Source of the DNA: Procambarus clarkii
Taxonomy: Eukaryota > Arthropoda > Malacostraca > Decapoda > Cambaridae
NCBI RefSeq assembly: GCF_040958095.1
Contig: NC_091152.1
Span: 22,800,871 to 22,864,870, forward strand
Reading direction: 5' to 3'
Length of the DNA: 64,000 nucleotides
Shown: positions 27,154 to 37,600 of the stretch, piece by piece
Position numbering within the stretch: position 1 is the first letter of the stretch
How the letters are laid out: every line of letters begins with the position of its first letter
The notes under the pieces: model-generated
Told to the model about the DNA's origin: nothing
The model's input: only the letters and a program-made list of their open reading frames with translations
The model's database searches: none
Made by a program: the position numbers and the translations under genes

Positions 27154-28000
27154 GTTATATACAAGTATCTGCATGTTTTGGTCACCATAATGAACCACTA
27201 AGTTGATCTGGCGAGTCAAAATGCAACGAAGAGTGGCCGCTACACTAGCCAGCCAGCCACTCACCACCACTCCCTCCCTCACCTCCTCTCTGCAACATTC
27301 TCCTCCCACCATACTGTTTTTGCTTTTATTCACTATATACAGACATTACATACAAGTATCTACATGTTTTGTTCACCATAACTGTACATCTAAGCTTGTA
27401 TGGTTAGTTCAGGCAATAAGAGACGTAGCTACACACACAGTCACCTGGTGGCTGGCGCCCTCACTGGTTCAAGGCCAGACGCACTAATATTTCTCCTCCA
27501 ACAATACTGTTTGTGGTGTTGTTACACTATATACACACATTATATATAAGTATCTACATGTTTTATTCACCATACCTGTACAAATAAGCTGGTATGGTGC
27601 CCAAAGACCATAGTGGCCACCAGTACACAACATGACATGTCATGCAGACGACACACCTCCCTCACCAAAATGGCTGCTCGGAAAATACTTCTATTGCTGT
27701 TATATGTAACATGTGTATAGAGTGTAATAAGTATCTACATTTGTATTCACCATAGCGAACCACTAAGCTGGTATGGTAGGTCCAGTCAATAAAAGAAAGC
27801 TACACAGAGTCAGAAGACGACACCACCTCCCTCCCTCTTTCAGCATTACTCCTCCCACCATAGAGCACAGTGCTAAATATCACCACAATCCTGCTATTAT
27901 CAGAATCCTGGTCATTTTTATCGGTCAAGGGTCTTTTCTAATACTATCATCACTAAATAATAGCAGATTCATATATTGTTACTTTTTAGGCAATGCTGTG
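27154..28000. repeat. ~190-bp tandem repeat
   Basis: The motif TTATATATAAGTATCTACAT followed by 'ttcaccata' recurs at about 27154, 27346, 27540 and 27725 (spacing 192, 194 and ~185), each followed by 'aagctggtatg'-like and 'ctcctcccaccatactg' blocks. The same unit occurs three times in the TTAA element at 43226-44703. No coding capacity. Confidence 0.8.
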
Positions 28001-28631
28001 TTCACAAGCTGAACAGCAGTGCTGTTAGCTCATGCTGTGTGCGCCAGCCTTGGATGCTCACTCAGTACTGAGGCTCTCACACCCGGATATGTTACCCATG
28101 ATTTTTTTTCAAGATCGCGTCTGTTTACTATCGGCCTTGGCTTGACTATAGCTGCCCCTATACCTCGCGGGGCATTTAAAATCATGCGCTAGACCCTCAA
28201 ATGTATATGTATGTATTGTGTGGTTTTGTGACAGTTACTCCCATCGTATAAGTATGTATGAATTGCACAATTTAACCACTATGATGCGCCGAGTTTATTG
28301 TGAAATTCCCCCCGTGTGCATGAAATTAAGTGTCCCCAAAAAATTATTTTTTTCTTCATAAAATGATAAATTCCCCTCCCTGAACATGTCTATGTAAAAA
28401 TTTATACCAAATTCCACTTACTTTGGCTGTGGGGACATGGATAAGGTGCACTGTGATGTCATCAGGGCCTGGTTGCCCGTGCATGACACGCCTAGACACG
28501 GTTGCGCGGGATATTCAAGCACCAGGTGTTACCACAAATATATTTTCAATTATTTGTTCTATATGTTTCCAATGCGGTTTTATTTTTTTATTTTTTTCGT
28601 ATATGATGCATATTTGTGTCCTTTACAATAT

Positions 28632-28879
28632 GTATCTTGAGGTTATCTTGAGATGATTTCGGGGCTTTAGTGTCCCCGCGGCCCGGTCCTCGACCAGGCC
28701 TCCACCCCCAGGAAGCAGCCCGTGACAGCTGACTAACACCCAGGTACCTATTTTACTGCTAGAATACAGGGGCATAGGATGAAAGAAACTCTGCCCATTG
28801 TTTCTCGCCGGCGCCCGGGATCGAACCGGGACCACAGGATCACAAGTTCAGCGTGCTGTCGGCTCGGCCAACCGGCTCA
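28632..28879 (-). mobile_element. tRNA-derived SINE, copy 1
   Basis: On the minus strand it starts with a tRNA-like head having an A-box-like segment (GGCCGAGCCGACAGCACGC) and a B box (GGTTCGATCCC), then a ~170-nt body with GTGGAGGCCTGGTCGAGGAC and a tail of 'aagataacctcaaga'. Flanked by a short ATGTAT duplication. The homologous position at 63748 lacks it. Confidence 0.85.
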
Positions 28880-29303
28880 TGTATACAGTAGAATATTCAT
28901 AATGTTCCATGGAACTGTGATACATGTGTCAGTAATGTGTCCACAATAAATGTTTATTGTCGCAATATTACTTGTTAAAAAATCACTAAAATTACAATAT
29001 GTACAGTTTCACACACTATTTACACAGTAACACACTATTACACACCCAGTACTTAGGAAATGAGTAATAATCAACGAAGTAGTCCATGGTACACAGGGCG
29101 ACTTCGCTCTCGATGTACCAGGTACAGATAGATTTTCTTCGTTTTCTTCTCTTTTCCCGTTTCTCCGTTCTGTGTGCTTGCAAATAACGCACTCACGTAC
29201 ACCCTTGGCTTTAGTACCTGTAGGTGGCATGTAGCCAAGCTTGTAAAGCATAAGGCAGTCTTGAAAAGATTATAGGAAAAGATCAATTTGTAAGGTAGCC
29301 GTA

Positions 29304-29553
29304 ATCTTGAGGTTATCTTGAGATGATTTCGGGGTTTTTAGTGTCCCCGCGGCCCGGTCCTTGACCAAGCCTCCACCCCCAGGAAGCAGCCCGTGACAGC
29401 TGACTAACACCCAGGTACTTATTTTACTACTGGGTAACAGGGGCATAGGGTGAAAGAAACTCTGCCCATTGTTTCTCGCCGGCGCCTGAGATCGAACCCA
29501 GGACCACAGGATCACAAGTCCCGCGTGCTGTCCTCTTGGCCGACCGGCTCCCC
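29304..29553 (-). mobile_element. tRNA-derived SINE, copy 2
   Basis: Same family, minus strand, complete from the tRNA-like head (high coordinates, CGGTCGGCCAAGAGGACAGC) to the 'gataacctcaagat' tail. The B box reads GGTTCGATCTC, one base off. Target duplication unclear. Confidence 0.85.
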
Positions 29554-29805
29554 CTGTGATAATATTGCTTTGTAAGGTCCCACGCAGGTAGAGATTCAAC
29601 CCGCCTCGAAGAGTGTCTGTTAGTTTGGAAGAGATTCAGCCAGCCTCAAAGAGTGTCCGTCAGTCAAGAAGAGATTCAGCTATTCTTGAAAATATCTATG
29701 GAAAATATCACCATGGAAGTCGCTAACACTGTTCATCTATGTTACTTGTATCAGATGCATCATCACTGAACACAGAAAACGATTCATCATGTATCATGTA
29801 TCAAG

Positions 29806-30056
29806 GGAGCCGGTCGGCCGAGCGGACAGCACGCTGGACTTGTGATCCTGTGGTCCTGGGTTCGATCCCAGGCACCGGCGAGAAACAATGGGCAGAGTTT
29901 CTTTCACCCTATGCCCCTGTTACCTAGCAGTAAAATAGGTACCTGGGTGTTAGTCAGCTGTCACGGGCTGCTTCCTGGGGGTGGAGGCCTGGTCGAGGAC
30001 CGGGCCGCGGGGAACACTAAAGCCCCGAAATCATCTCAAGATAATCTCAAGATAAT
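29806..30056 (+). mobile_element. tRNA-derived SINE, copy 3 (best tRNA-like head)
   Basis: Plus-strand copy. GCCGGT at the start can pair with ACCGGC after the T arm; D-arm TCGGCCGAGCGG; anticodon-like stem around CTGGACTTGTGATCCTG; T arm CCTGGGTTCGATCCCAGG. The body ends with 'cgaaatcatctcaagataatctcaagataatc'. The flanks ATCATGTAT and ATCATCTAT look like a diverged target duplication. Confidence 0.87.
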
Positions 30057-30892
30057 CATCTATATAAATTGGTGATAGTATAGGAGGGCAAGGGTGGTGC
30101 TCAGAGCTACAACTGGATACGCTCAATGTATCGTCCTCATAGGTGCTGTATCACTTGCATCCGACCTTTGTGTTAGGTCCTTATTGCACCTAACTTCACC
30201 AATATATTGACTCTTATGTTCTTCAAACAATAAGGTTTCAATTTCACCGACAGAGCGCGATCTTTCAACACCGCGTCAGACAGGTGCTTGGTCAGACCAA
30301 GACGCTACAGCTTCGACACAGAGCAGACAGCAGACTACGACCGCATCGCGCTAAAACGCTCTCGCTCCCCGAGTTCAGACACTCGCAATTCCCAATCGAG
30401 TAGCCACGCTCTCCCACATAGAGCTCTGCGACTCCGGTCTCATTCAGCTCTCTGCTCTACTCCAAGCTCCGTCTGAACCGAATTTCCAGCATTTTACGAC
30501 TCTTATGTTCTTCAAACAATAAGATTTGAATTTCACAGACAAAGTGCGATCTTTCAACACTGCGTCAGACAGGTGTTTGGGAGCCAGAGGCGCATGCGCC
30601 ACCTATGGTTGCTCACTCAGTACTGACCCAGCCAGCAGCCCTAGGGCATTCTGGGAATTTTTTCCAAGATGGCTGCCTCTCACTGGAGGTCCTAAGAGTC
30701 CATTTCGTACACAACCAACCGCGCACACATTTAGAATGGGTACGAAAAAATAAAAAAAAAAAGTTTTTTTCGGTTGGCGCAGTTTCCGACCGACCAAGAA
30801 TACATGGTTGTGCAGTTCAGTGGTTAAGGGTTAACGTTTTCATCACTCTTTGTGATTTGAAATCCGTTAAACATTATGGAAAAAATTAAGGG

Positions 30893-31050
30893 GATGTTGG
30901 GGGATATTTGTATTAGGGTGAGGGAGGGGGGTAAGATGGAGAGGGTGGAGTAGAGAAGGCAAAGAGAGCTGAGAAAGGGGGGAGGGGGGCAAACTGAGAC
31001 AGAGGTGAGGAGAGAGAGGAAAGGATGGGGGGGGGAGAGACCCAGGCACA
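30893..31050. repeat. Purine-rich (GA) tract
   Basis: About 150 nt of nearly pure G and A on the plus strand (GGGTGAGGGAGGGGGG, GAGAGAGAGGAAAGG). No other signal. Confidence 0.8.
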
Positions 31051-31362
31051 CTCGGGTATCCCAACTAGCATTCTATAAGAATATTAGTTCAAGTACTTTT
31101 GAATGTTTTAGGTTTTGATCTGTATAACACAGCTGGAAAGACCAGGTATTTTTTCTTACTAGAAGTGCAAAAATATGATTTTTCTTAGCCCTGTTACAAT
31201 CCAAGTAGGAATGGGCCCAAAACAAGAGGGATAAGATACTACTACTATTCCTATCTGGTTCAACCTGGGTACTTTTTACTGGCAGATACCATTTCTACTC
31301 ATAAATATTTAAATATCAGAGAAAATGTATTTAATTCCTCCAGTAATACGCTAACACTTGAC

Positions 31363-31977
31363 AGTAACACAGTAACTCTTGGAACCCTTGAGTAACAATA
31401 TAACACCAAGCTAACACACTGGGAATGATCACATGGTCGGGACCCTTGAGTAACAAGGTAACACACTGGGAATGATCACATGGTCGGGATCCTTGAGTAA
31501 CTAGGTAACACACTGGGAATGATCACATGGTCGGGATCCTTGAGTAACAAGGTAACACACTGGGAATGATCACATGGTCGGGATCCTTGAGTAACTAGGT
31601 AACACACTGGGAATGATCACATGGTCAGCACCCTTGAGTAACAAACTAATAGCGAGATAACACACTGGGAAAGATCACATGGTCAGCACCCATGAGTAAC
31701 AACATAACATTAAGCTAACAAACTGGGAACGATCACATGGTCGGGACTCTTTGAGTAACAAGGTAACAGCAAGATAACACACTGGGAAAAATCATATGGT
31801 CAGAACCTTTGAGTAACAAGGTAACAGTGAGATAACACACTGGGAATGATCACATGGTCGGGACCCTTGAATAACAAGGTAAGAGAGAGAGAACACACTG
31901 GAAAAGATCATTTGGTCAGCACCCTTGAGTAACAAGGTAACAACGAGATAACACACTGGAAAAGATCACATGATGGG
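31363..31977. repeat. 47-bp minisatellite
   Basis: Roughly thirteen units built on AACACACTGGGAATGATCAC, ATGGTCGGGA, CCCTTGAGTAACAAGGT. Most are 47 bp; some carry an extra 11 bp (AACAGCAAGAT type), making a 58-bp variant unit. Units at 31450-31640 are nearly identical. In the largest MTP intron. Confidence 0.92.
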
Positions 31978-32253
31978 ACCAGTTGCAGAAATAAAGCCAC
32001 TTATCCCAACTATTCGTAGCACTGATTTATGACTTCGCTGATACATTAAGAAAATGTGGCTGTTACTTGGAGGATGTTAATACTGTACTTGAGATCGAGA
32101 TTTTTAAGGTCACAGTGTTTTATGCTCCCTAATTCATATTGTGATAAATGGGGGGGAAAAAAAAGTGATGGCTTTGTATAAATATTTTTTATACAAGTCG
32201 AGCCCAAAGTTTCCTTTAAATCTTTAGTATTATATATCACAAGAAACACAGAG

Positions 32254-32610
32254 TAATCACACTAACATGACTGCATCAATGAGAAAATCTGCAGGAGCTG
32301 TGATGAGGGTTCGTGTTTCCGTGCACACGCTCTAGCGACTAGACCACAACATGATAATAAGGACTGCAACCCGAGTTTAGCTGAACACACAAGGGTTTCC
32401 CGAGGCTTCTTCTGAAGATGGATCAGGATTTTCACACATTCCCCCCCCCAATGCACTCTGACTCAGTCATTTAAGAACGTTCTACCTCTGACGCTCCTCT
32501 TCAGTAAACAGAGTAATCACACTAACATTACTGCATCAATAAGAAAATCTGCAGGAGCCATGATGAGGGTTCAAACCCTCATCATGGCTCCTGCAGATTT
32601 TTACAAGTAA
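32254..32610. repeat. Duplicated SINE-like segment with a 58-nt palindrome
   Basis: The segment AGTAATCACACTAACATGAC to GATGAGGGTT occurs at 32254-32312 and again at 32511-32571. The second copy runs directly into its own reverse complement, giving arms 32544-32571 and 32574-32601 with a 2-nt centre. On the minus strand the first copy resembles a tRNA-derived unit (TGGTCTAGTCGCTAGAGCG as an A box, then ACACGAACCCTCATCAC). Confidence 0.6.
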
Positions 32611-32770
32611 GAATGACAATGATAAATTACAGGAAGAAAATTAGGAAGTGAAACCTTTAATAATCTCCCCATAACCATGCAAATAGATGATGGAAATGGC
32701 ATTACTTTTGCATTTAAACTGGTTATTTACAGCCAAGATGACACCTGAGCAAAGCTATGTATTTACTTAC

Positions 32771-32983
32771 TGATAGCAGCCGCATTTGAGCATCTTGGCT
32801 CTCCACATAAACATCAACTGTAGATCTCTTAAGAAGACCCCCATCAATTTCCAGCATGTTACTGAAGGAAGAATTGGCACTTTTGTCTTGATACAGCAAT
32901 CGTGAGAATGCTGACGAGAGCCCATTTTGACCCAATATGTGATAATTATTATATTCTGGATCTTTCAAAATTCTCTTCAGCAC
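32771..32983 (-). CDS. Mtp: MTP large subunit, internal exon
   Basis: MTP exon on the minus strand with acceptor cctgaacattgcag and donor CTATCA|GTAAGT. It is 213 nt, 71 codons, phase 0. The peptide starts VLKRILKDPEYNNYHILG and includes NMLEIDGGLLKRSTVDVYVE. It spans the change from the helical domain to the C-terminal beta-sheet lipid-binding region; vertebrate MTP has [20 protein letters not shown] here, so the G-x-L-[RK]-R-S core is kept. The next exon (13503-13697) lies 19 kb away across the largest intron, which holds DIRS copies 2, 3 and 4 and several smaller repeats. Confidence 0.92.
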
Positions 32984-33772
32984 CTGCAATGTTCAGGAGT
33001 TGAGTGAGTCACAAGAGCACCATGTGGATGTATATACAAAGTACAGGTAATTAAGCATGTTGTTTTTTATTATTAGTTTCAAGCTCAAAAAAATACACAA
33101 AAACAAAAATGAAACTACAAGGCCTAACCTAAGTCTCTAATGATCATTAAATTTACTTAAATAGTAGTAAAGACGTAGTAAAACAAAACCTGTCTTGTTA
33201 CATACTGAAGACAGGCATACAACCATTAATATTTCTGCCAAGTATGTTGGCTTACATTCTCAATACAGTACTGGCAGTCATTATTAAAACTGCAACAACA
33301 GATCTCAATACAAATAACAAAATGATTACTCAATGTTTCTATGTTCTGGTACTGAAATAAACACTTACAGTGCAACCTTGATTTTGCAAACCTCAATTCA
33401 GCAAATCTCCAGTTACAATAAGCACTTTCCAGACCAGATTTAATCTTATGTAAATTCATTTAAAATTAATGTAAATTTAGTCTTTAGTAAATCTGCTGGG
33501 TTTTAAAATACAGATAGAAAAGACCATGAGGGCAAATGGAGGAACCTTTGACAAGCCGCCAGCTTCCTGTCCTTGCTGAGGCCAATAGTATTAGTGGCCC
33601 TCAGGTAAATTAAGGTAAATTATGCCTTGCCATAAAATGTCTGGCAAAGTGGGTCAAGTGTGGATTTACTTAGTATGCAAGGAGAGAGAGTTGTCATCTC
33701 TCTCCAGGGGTCATATATAGCTCAACCTTTAAAAAATAAGATTTAAGGGGTTGGATCTTTATAAATTAAGTA

Positions 33773-33854
33773 GTAACAGTAGTAGTAGTAATAGTAATAG
33801 AAGAAGTAGTAATAGAAGTAGTAGTAATAGAAGAAGTAGTAGCAGAAGAAGAAA

Positions 33855-33941
<87 letters not shown>

Positions 33942-34469
33942 TAGTAATCGTAGTAGTAGTAGTCGTAGTAGTCGTAGTAGTCGTAATAGTCGTCGTAGTA
34001 GTCTTGATCTTGAGGTTATCTTGAGATGATTTCGGGGCTTTTTAGTGTCCCCGCGGCCCGGTCCTCGACCAGGCCTCCACCCCCAGGAAGCAGCCCGTGA
34101 CAGCTGACTAACACCCAGGTACCTATTTTACTGCTAGGTAACAGGGGCATAGGGTGAAAGAAACTCTGCCCATTGTTTCTCGCCGGCGCCTGGGATCGAA
34201 CCCAGGACCACAGGATCACAAGTCCAGCGTGCTGTCCGCTCGGCCGACCGGCTCCCTAGTCGTAATAGTTGTCGTAGTCGTAATAGTTGTCGTAGTCGTA
34301 GTAGTCATCATAGTAGTAGTAGTCGTTGTAGTCGTAGTCGTCGTAATCGTAGTTGTCGTAGTCGTAGTCATAGTAGTCATAGTAGTCGTAGTAGTAGTAG
34401 TCATAGTCGTAGTAGTAGTAGTCATAGTAGTAGTAGTAGTAGTCATAGTAGTAGTAGTAGTAGTAGTCA

Positions 34470-34500
<31 letters not shown>

Positions 34501-34532
34501 CATAGTAGTAGTAGTAGTAGTAGTCGTCGTCG

Positions 34533-34566
<34 letters not shown>

Positions 34567-34613
34567 CGTCGTCGTAGTAGTAGTAGTCATCGTAATAGTC
34601 ATAGTCGTAGTAG
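33773..34613. repeat. Triplet microsatellites (GTA, AAT, TCG/TAG)
   Basis: Runs of (GTA)n, (TAA)n at 33895-33942, and (TAGTCG)/(TAGTCA) mixtures, split by SINE copy 4. Poly-S, poly-V, poly-T and poly-Y-D frames here are artefacts. The array ends where DIRS copy 5 begins. Confidence 0.95.
34006..34256 (-). mobile_element. tRNA-derived SINE, copy 4, inside a microsatellite
   Basis: Complete minus-strand copy with intact B box (GGTTCGATCCC) inserted in the (TAG)n/(TCG)n array. Flanking TAGTC on both sides may be the target duplication. Confidence 0.87.
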
Positions 34614-37600
34614 TATGCTGCTGTATGTGCAGCTCCCCCCTCCCCGGGACAGGGAAAGGGGGAAGCCCCAGACCCTTCGCGCTGGCTACCCAACCTCAGT
34701 TCAGAGGCTGAATATAAAAATGTCAGAAACTGCTGACCTGAGGGAGGGAGGGAGGGTTGCCAAGGAGCCTCCAGGACTCACTCAGAAAATGGCATTTCAT
34801 TATAATCAACACTGGTTTTCTGTGGAGAACCCCTTCGGCTTCCCGGAGCTACCTAACCACAGAAAAAGTCAAGAGGGACTCACCCGGGAGGCGGCCTCCA
34901 CTCACATCTCAAATCGAAGTCAAGACAACTGGCTTCAACCTGTGACCTAAAGCGACACACGCCCGACTAGGGCCAGGAACATTAACAAGGTAACATGCAT
35001 CCAAAACCACTGTTAGACCTCCAAATTCCTTGCGCCTGAATGTCAGCCCAAGACATATTACAAAAAATGGCAGCTAAAGCAGCAAATTTTCAAACGTCGT
35101 GGGCACGAGGATAGATCGCAGGCAGGCGGAACCAAATAACCCTGCAGACGACCTATGAGACCCGAGCCCTGGAACAGGGAAGAAGGGAAACCGAGTCAAC
35201 CCAAAGCACATCCCAGGTCACAGAGGCCATGCTGTGCAAATAACGGTAAAGAGCTGCAACCAGACACAACACACGATGCACCCTTCGTGCACCTGGAGGA
35301 GAGCATAAAGCTCCTCGACCCAACCCCCAGAGGATAATGCCGACAAGAAAAGAGCCTTTTCAATTAAGCCTTTTTAAAAGAGCCTTAAAAACAATCCCGA
35401 ACTAAAGGGGCCACCACAAACCTAGAAGGAGAGAGCACCCGGTCCAATGACCAGGATGGCTCAGGCAGCGCATGACCAGGCCGAAAGTGAAACAACGCAC
35501 GAGACAGCTTGCGAAACAGAGCTGAAGCGACATCCACCCCGAACGAAAGCAGGAGCAGCTCCGCCAGCGCCGCACAATACAAGGCGTCAGTATTCGGCAT
35601 AAGATGACAGTTCCGAAACAACCAAGAGAGAAGGCACAAGAAAACCAGATCTGAAACTAAAGACAACCTACGAAGAGACAAAAAGTAATGAAAAGACCGC
35701 CAAGAGACGTCATACTGCGACCAAGACAAAACTTGCAGGTAGGACACCATCAAATAAGCCACCTGATCAATAAACAAATGGCGATAGACCCACGACAGAA
35801 AGACCAGATGCAAAGATCAGAGGAGAAGATCGAACCAGCCATGTAACGGACTGGACCGATCTGCTGAAAGAGGCAGAGCTGTGGAAAAGTCCCCAGGTTC
35901 GGAAACCGAGCAAGCAGTGATAGAAACCAAAGCTAGGCTTTGCATGGCCCCCCCAAGGGGCCAACAGGACTACTCTCCCCTGATAAGTCTCCAGACGAGC
36001 CAGGACCAGAAGCTACAGCGGAACCAGCAGAAAGTGGTATAGGTAACCCCACCTCGATCAGTCCTGCCGAAAGGCATCGACCCTGACAGCCTCTCTGGAA
36101 AGGGCGCCACATATACCGGAAGACGCCTCAACCATGCCGAAGCGAAGAGGTTCACCTTCAGGTGCCAGTACGTCTGGCAGAGCCAACCGAAAGAGTCGGC
36201 GTCAACCCTCAATTCTGCGGAATGGGGAATGAAGCGAGAGGCCATCCAACGTGACGTTGGACACCCCCCCCCCCCTGGATGTAAACTGCCAGGAGAGCAA
36301 AACCCTGATAACTCAGCAGATGATTCACCCGAAGTGACCTGCCCAAAAGAGCCAAGGACCACATCAAACCCCCCTCGGTTCAGGCAATGAACCACCAGGG
36401 TGCAGTCCGAATGGAGCTGGATCGTCAATCCATGAGCAACACAAACCCTCCAAAGCAACACCCACACTGCTATGAACTCCCGCATCGTGCTGCAAGCCTG
36501 ACGGAAAGACGGACCCCACCGCCCTTGGCCGGCCTGGTGAGCACTGGTCACAAAACCCCAGCCAAGAGACGACGTATCTGTGCACACATCAAGCAAAGGG
36601 GGGCACAGGGAGGCGCCACAGCACAGAGCCCCGAAAAACCCGAAGAAGAAGCCGGCAATGCAGAAGCCGATGCAAGGCCCCAAGTGGCCGAACCCAATGA
36701 TCGCAAGAGTGGCAGAAGGGACATCCCCGAAGGAACCAGAACAGCAGCCGAAGCCAGACCCGACCTGGCAGGAATCAAGCACGGCGAAGTTCAGACTCCT
36801 GCACAGCTAGCTCGAGCAATCAACAAGTGACCCAGAAGCTCCCCAGAAACAGCCGAAGTCGGGACCATAGCTGCAGCAACGATACTGGACGGAGAGACAA
36901 GGAAGTGGTCCAAGAGTCCCACACAAGACCCAGCCAAGTCCGAACCTGAGAGGGAACCAGATAAGACTTCCTCTAGTTTACCAAGAATCTGAACCCAGCA
37001 AGCTGGGAAAGAACCAAACTCCTGGTGAGTGGACACGCAGAGCATGGAAGCCCATACCAGCCAGTCATCGAGAAAGGCCAGAACCCGAACTCCTAGCAGA
37101 TGCAAGCGGGTCACCACGACACGGGTAAGGCATGTAAAAATGGGAGGCGCCAGATTCAAGCTGAATTGAAGGCAACGAAAGCGGTCAGCCTGCTGCCCAA
37201 CGATAAAAACTGAGCCAGTCCCTGAACCCTGGATGAATTGGGTTGTGCCAATACACATCCTGGAGATCCAGAGACACCATCTAAGCATCCTCCTCCAAAA
37301 AAAGCCGGATCTGGGACAGAGTGGTCATCCAAAAGGAAAGGAAAAGACCCAGGGGTTCAGACAGGACAAGTCCAAAATGAACCTCAGATCCGCACAGTCG
37401 CGTTTCGGAATTGGAAACAGGCGGGGAAAACCCACCTGAGGGATGGGGTCATTTCGACAATGCCCAAGCGCACCCACTCCAAGATGACCTTACAAAGCAC
37501 AGGAGAAGTGACCTGCCCCTTGAACTCCAAACCCTCCGAAGGAGGAGGAGCCACTCAATGCCACCGCTGGCCAGAGGAAATGACCCAAAACGCCCACAAA

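Larger units (their letters stand above)
28276..30823. mobile_element. TTAA-flanked element carrying SINEs
   Basis: Flanked by TTAA at 28272-28275 and 30824-30827. The inner ends are similar inverted sequences (CCACTATGATGCGCC left, CCACTGAACTGCAC from the right). The left ~850 bp without its SINE is nearly the same as 63401-64000. Inside are three SINE copies and an 83-bp direct repeat ('gactcttatgttcttcaaac' at about 30207 and 30498). TTAA flanks suggest the piggyBac type; no transposase is seen. Confidence 0.5.

Noticed and set aside
29806..29885. A functional tRNA gene
   Set aside because: tRNA-like boxes and a cloverleaf-like head are present, but it is the head of a 250-bp repeated SINE with mismatched stems and no separate tRNA 3' end.
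31363..31977. CRISPR-like array of regular repeats
   Set aside because: The repeats are head-to-tail without unique spacers and the genome is eukaryotic; it is a minisatellite.
34154..34711. Poly-V, poly-T and Y/D-rich frames
   Set aside because: Translation of triplet microsatellite plus SINE; same array read in different frames.
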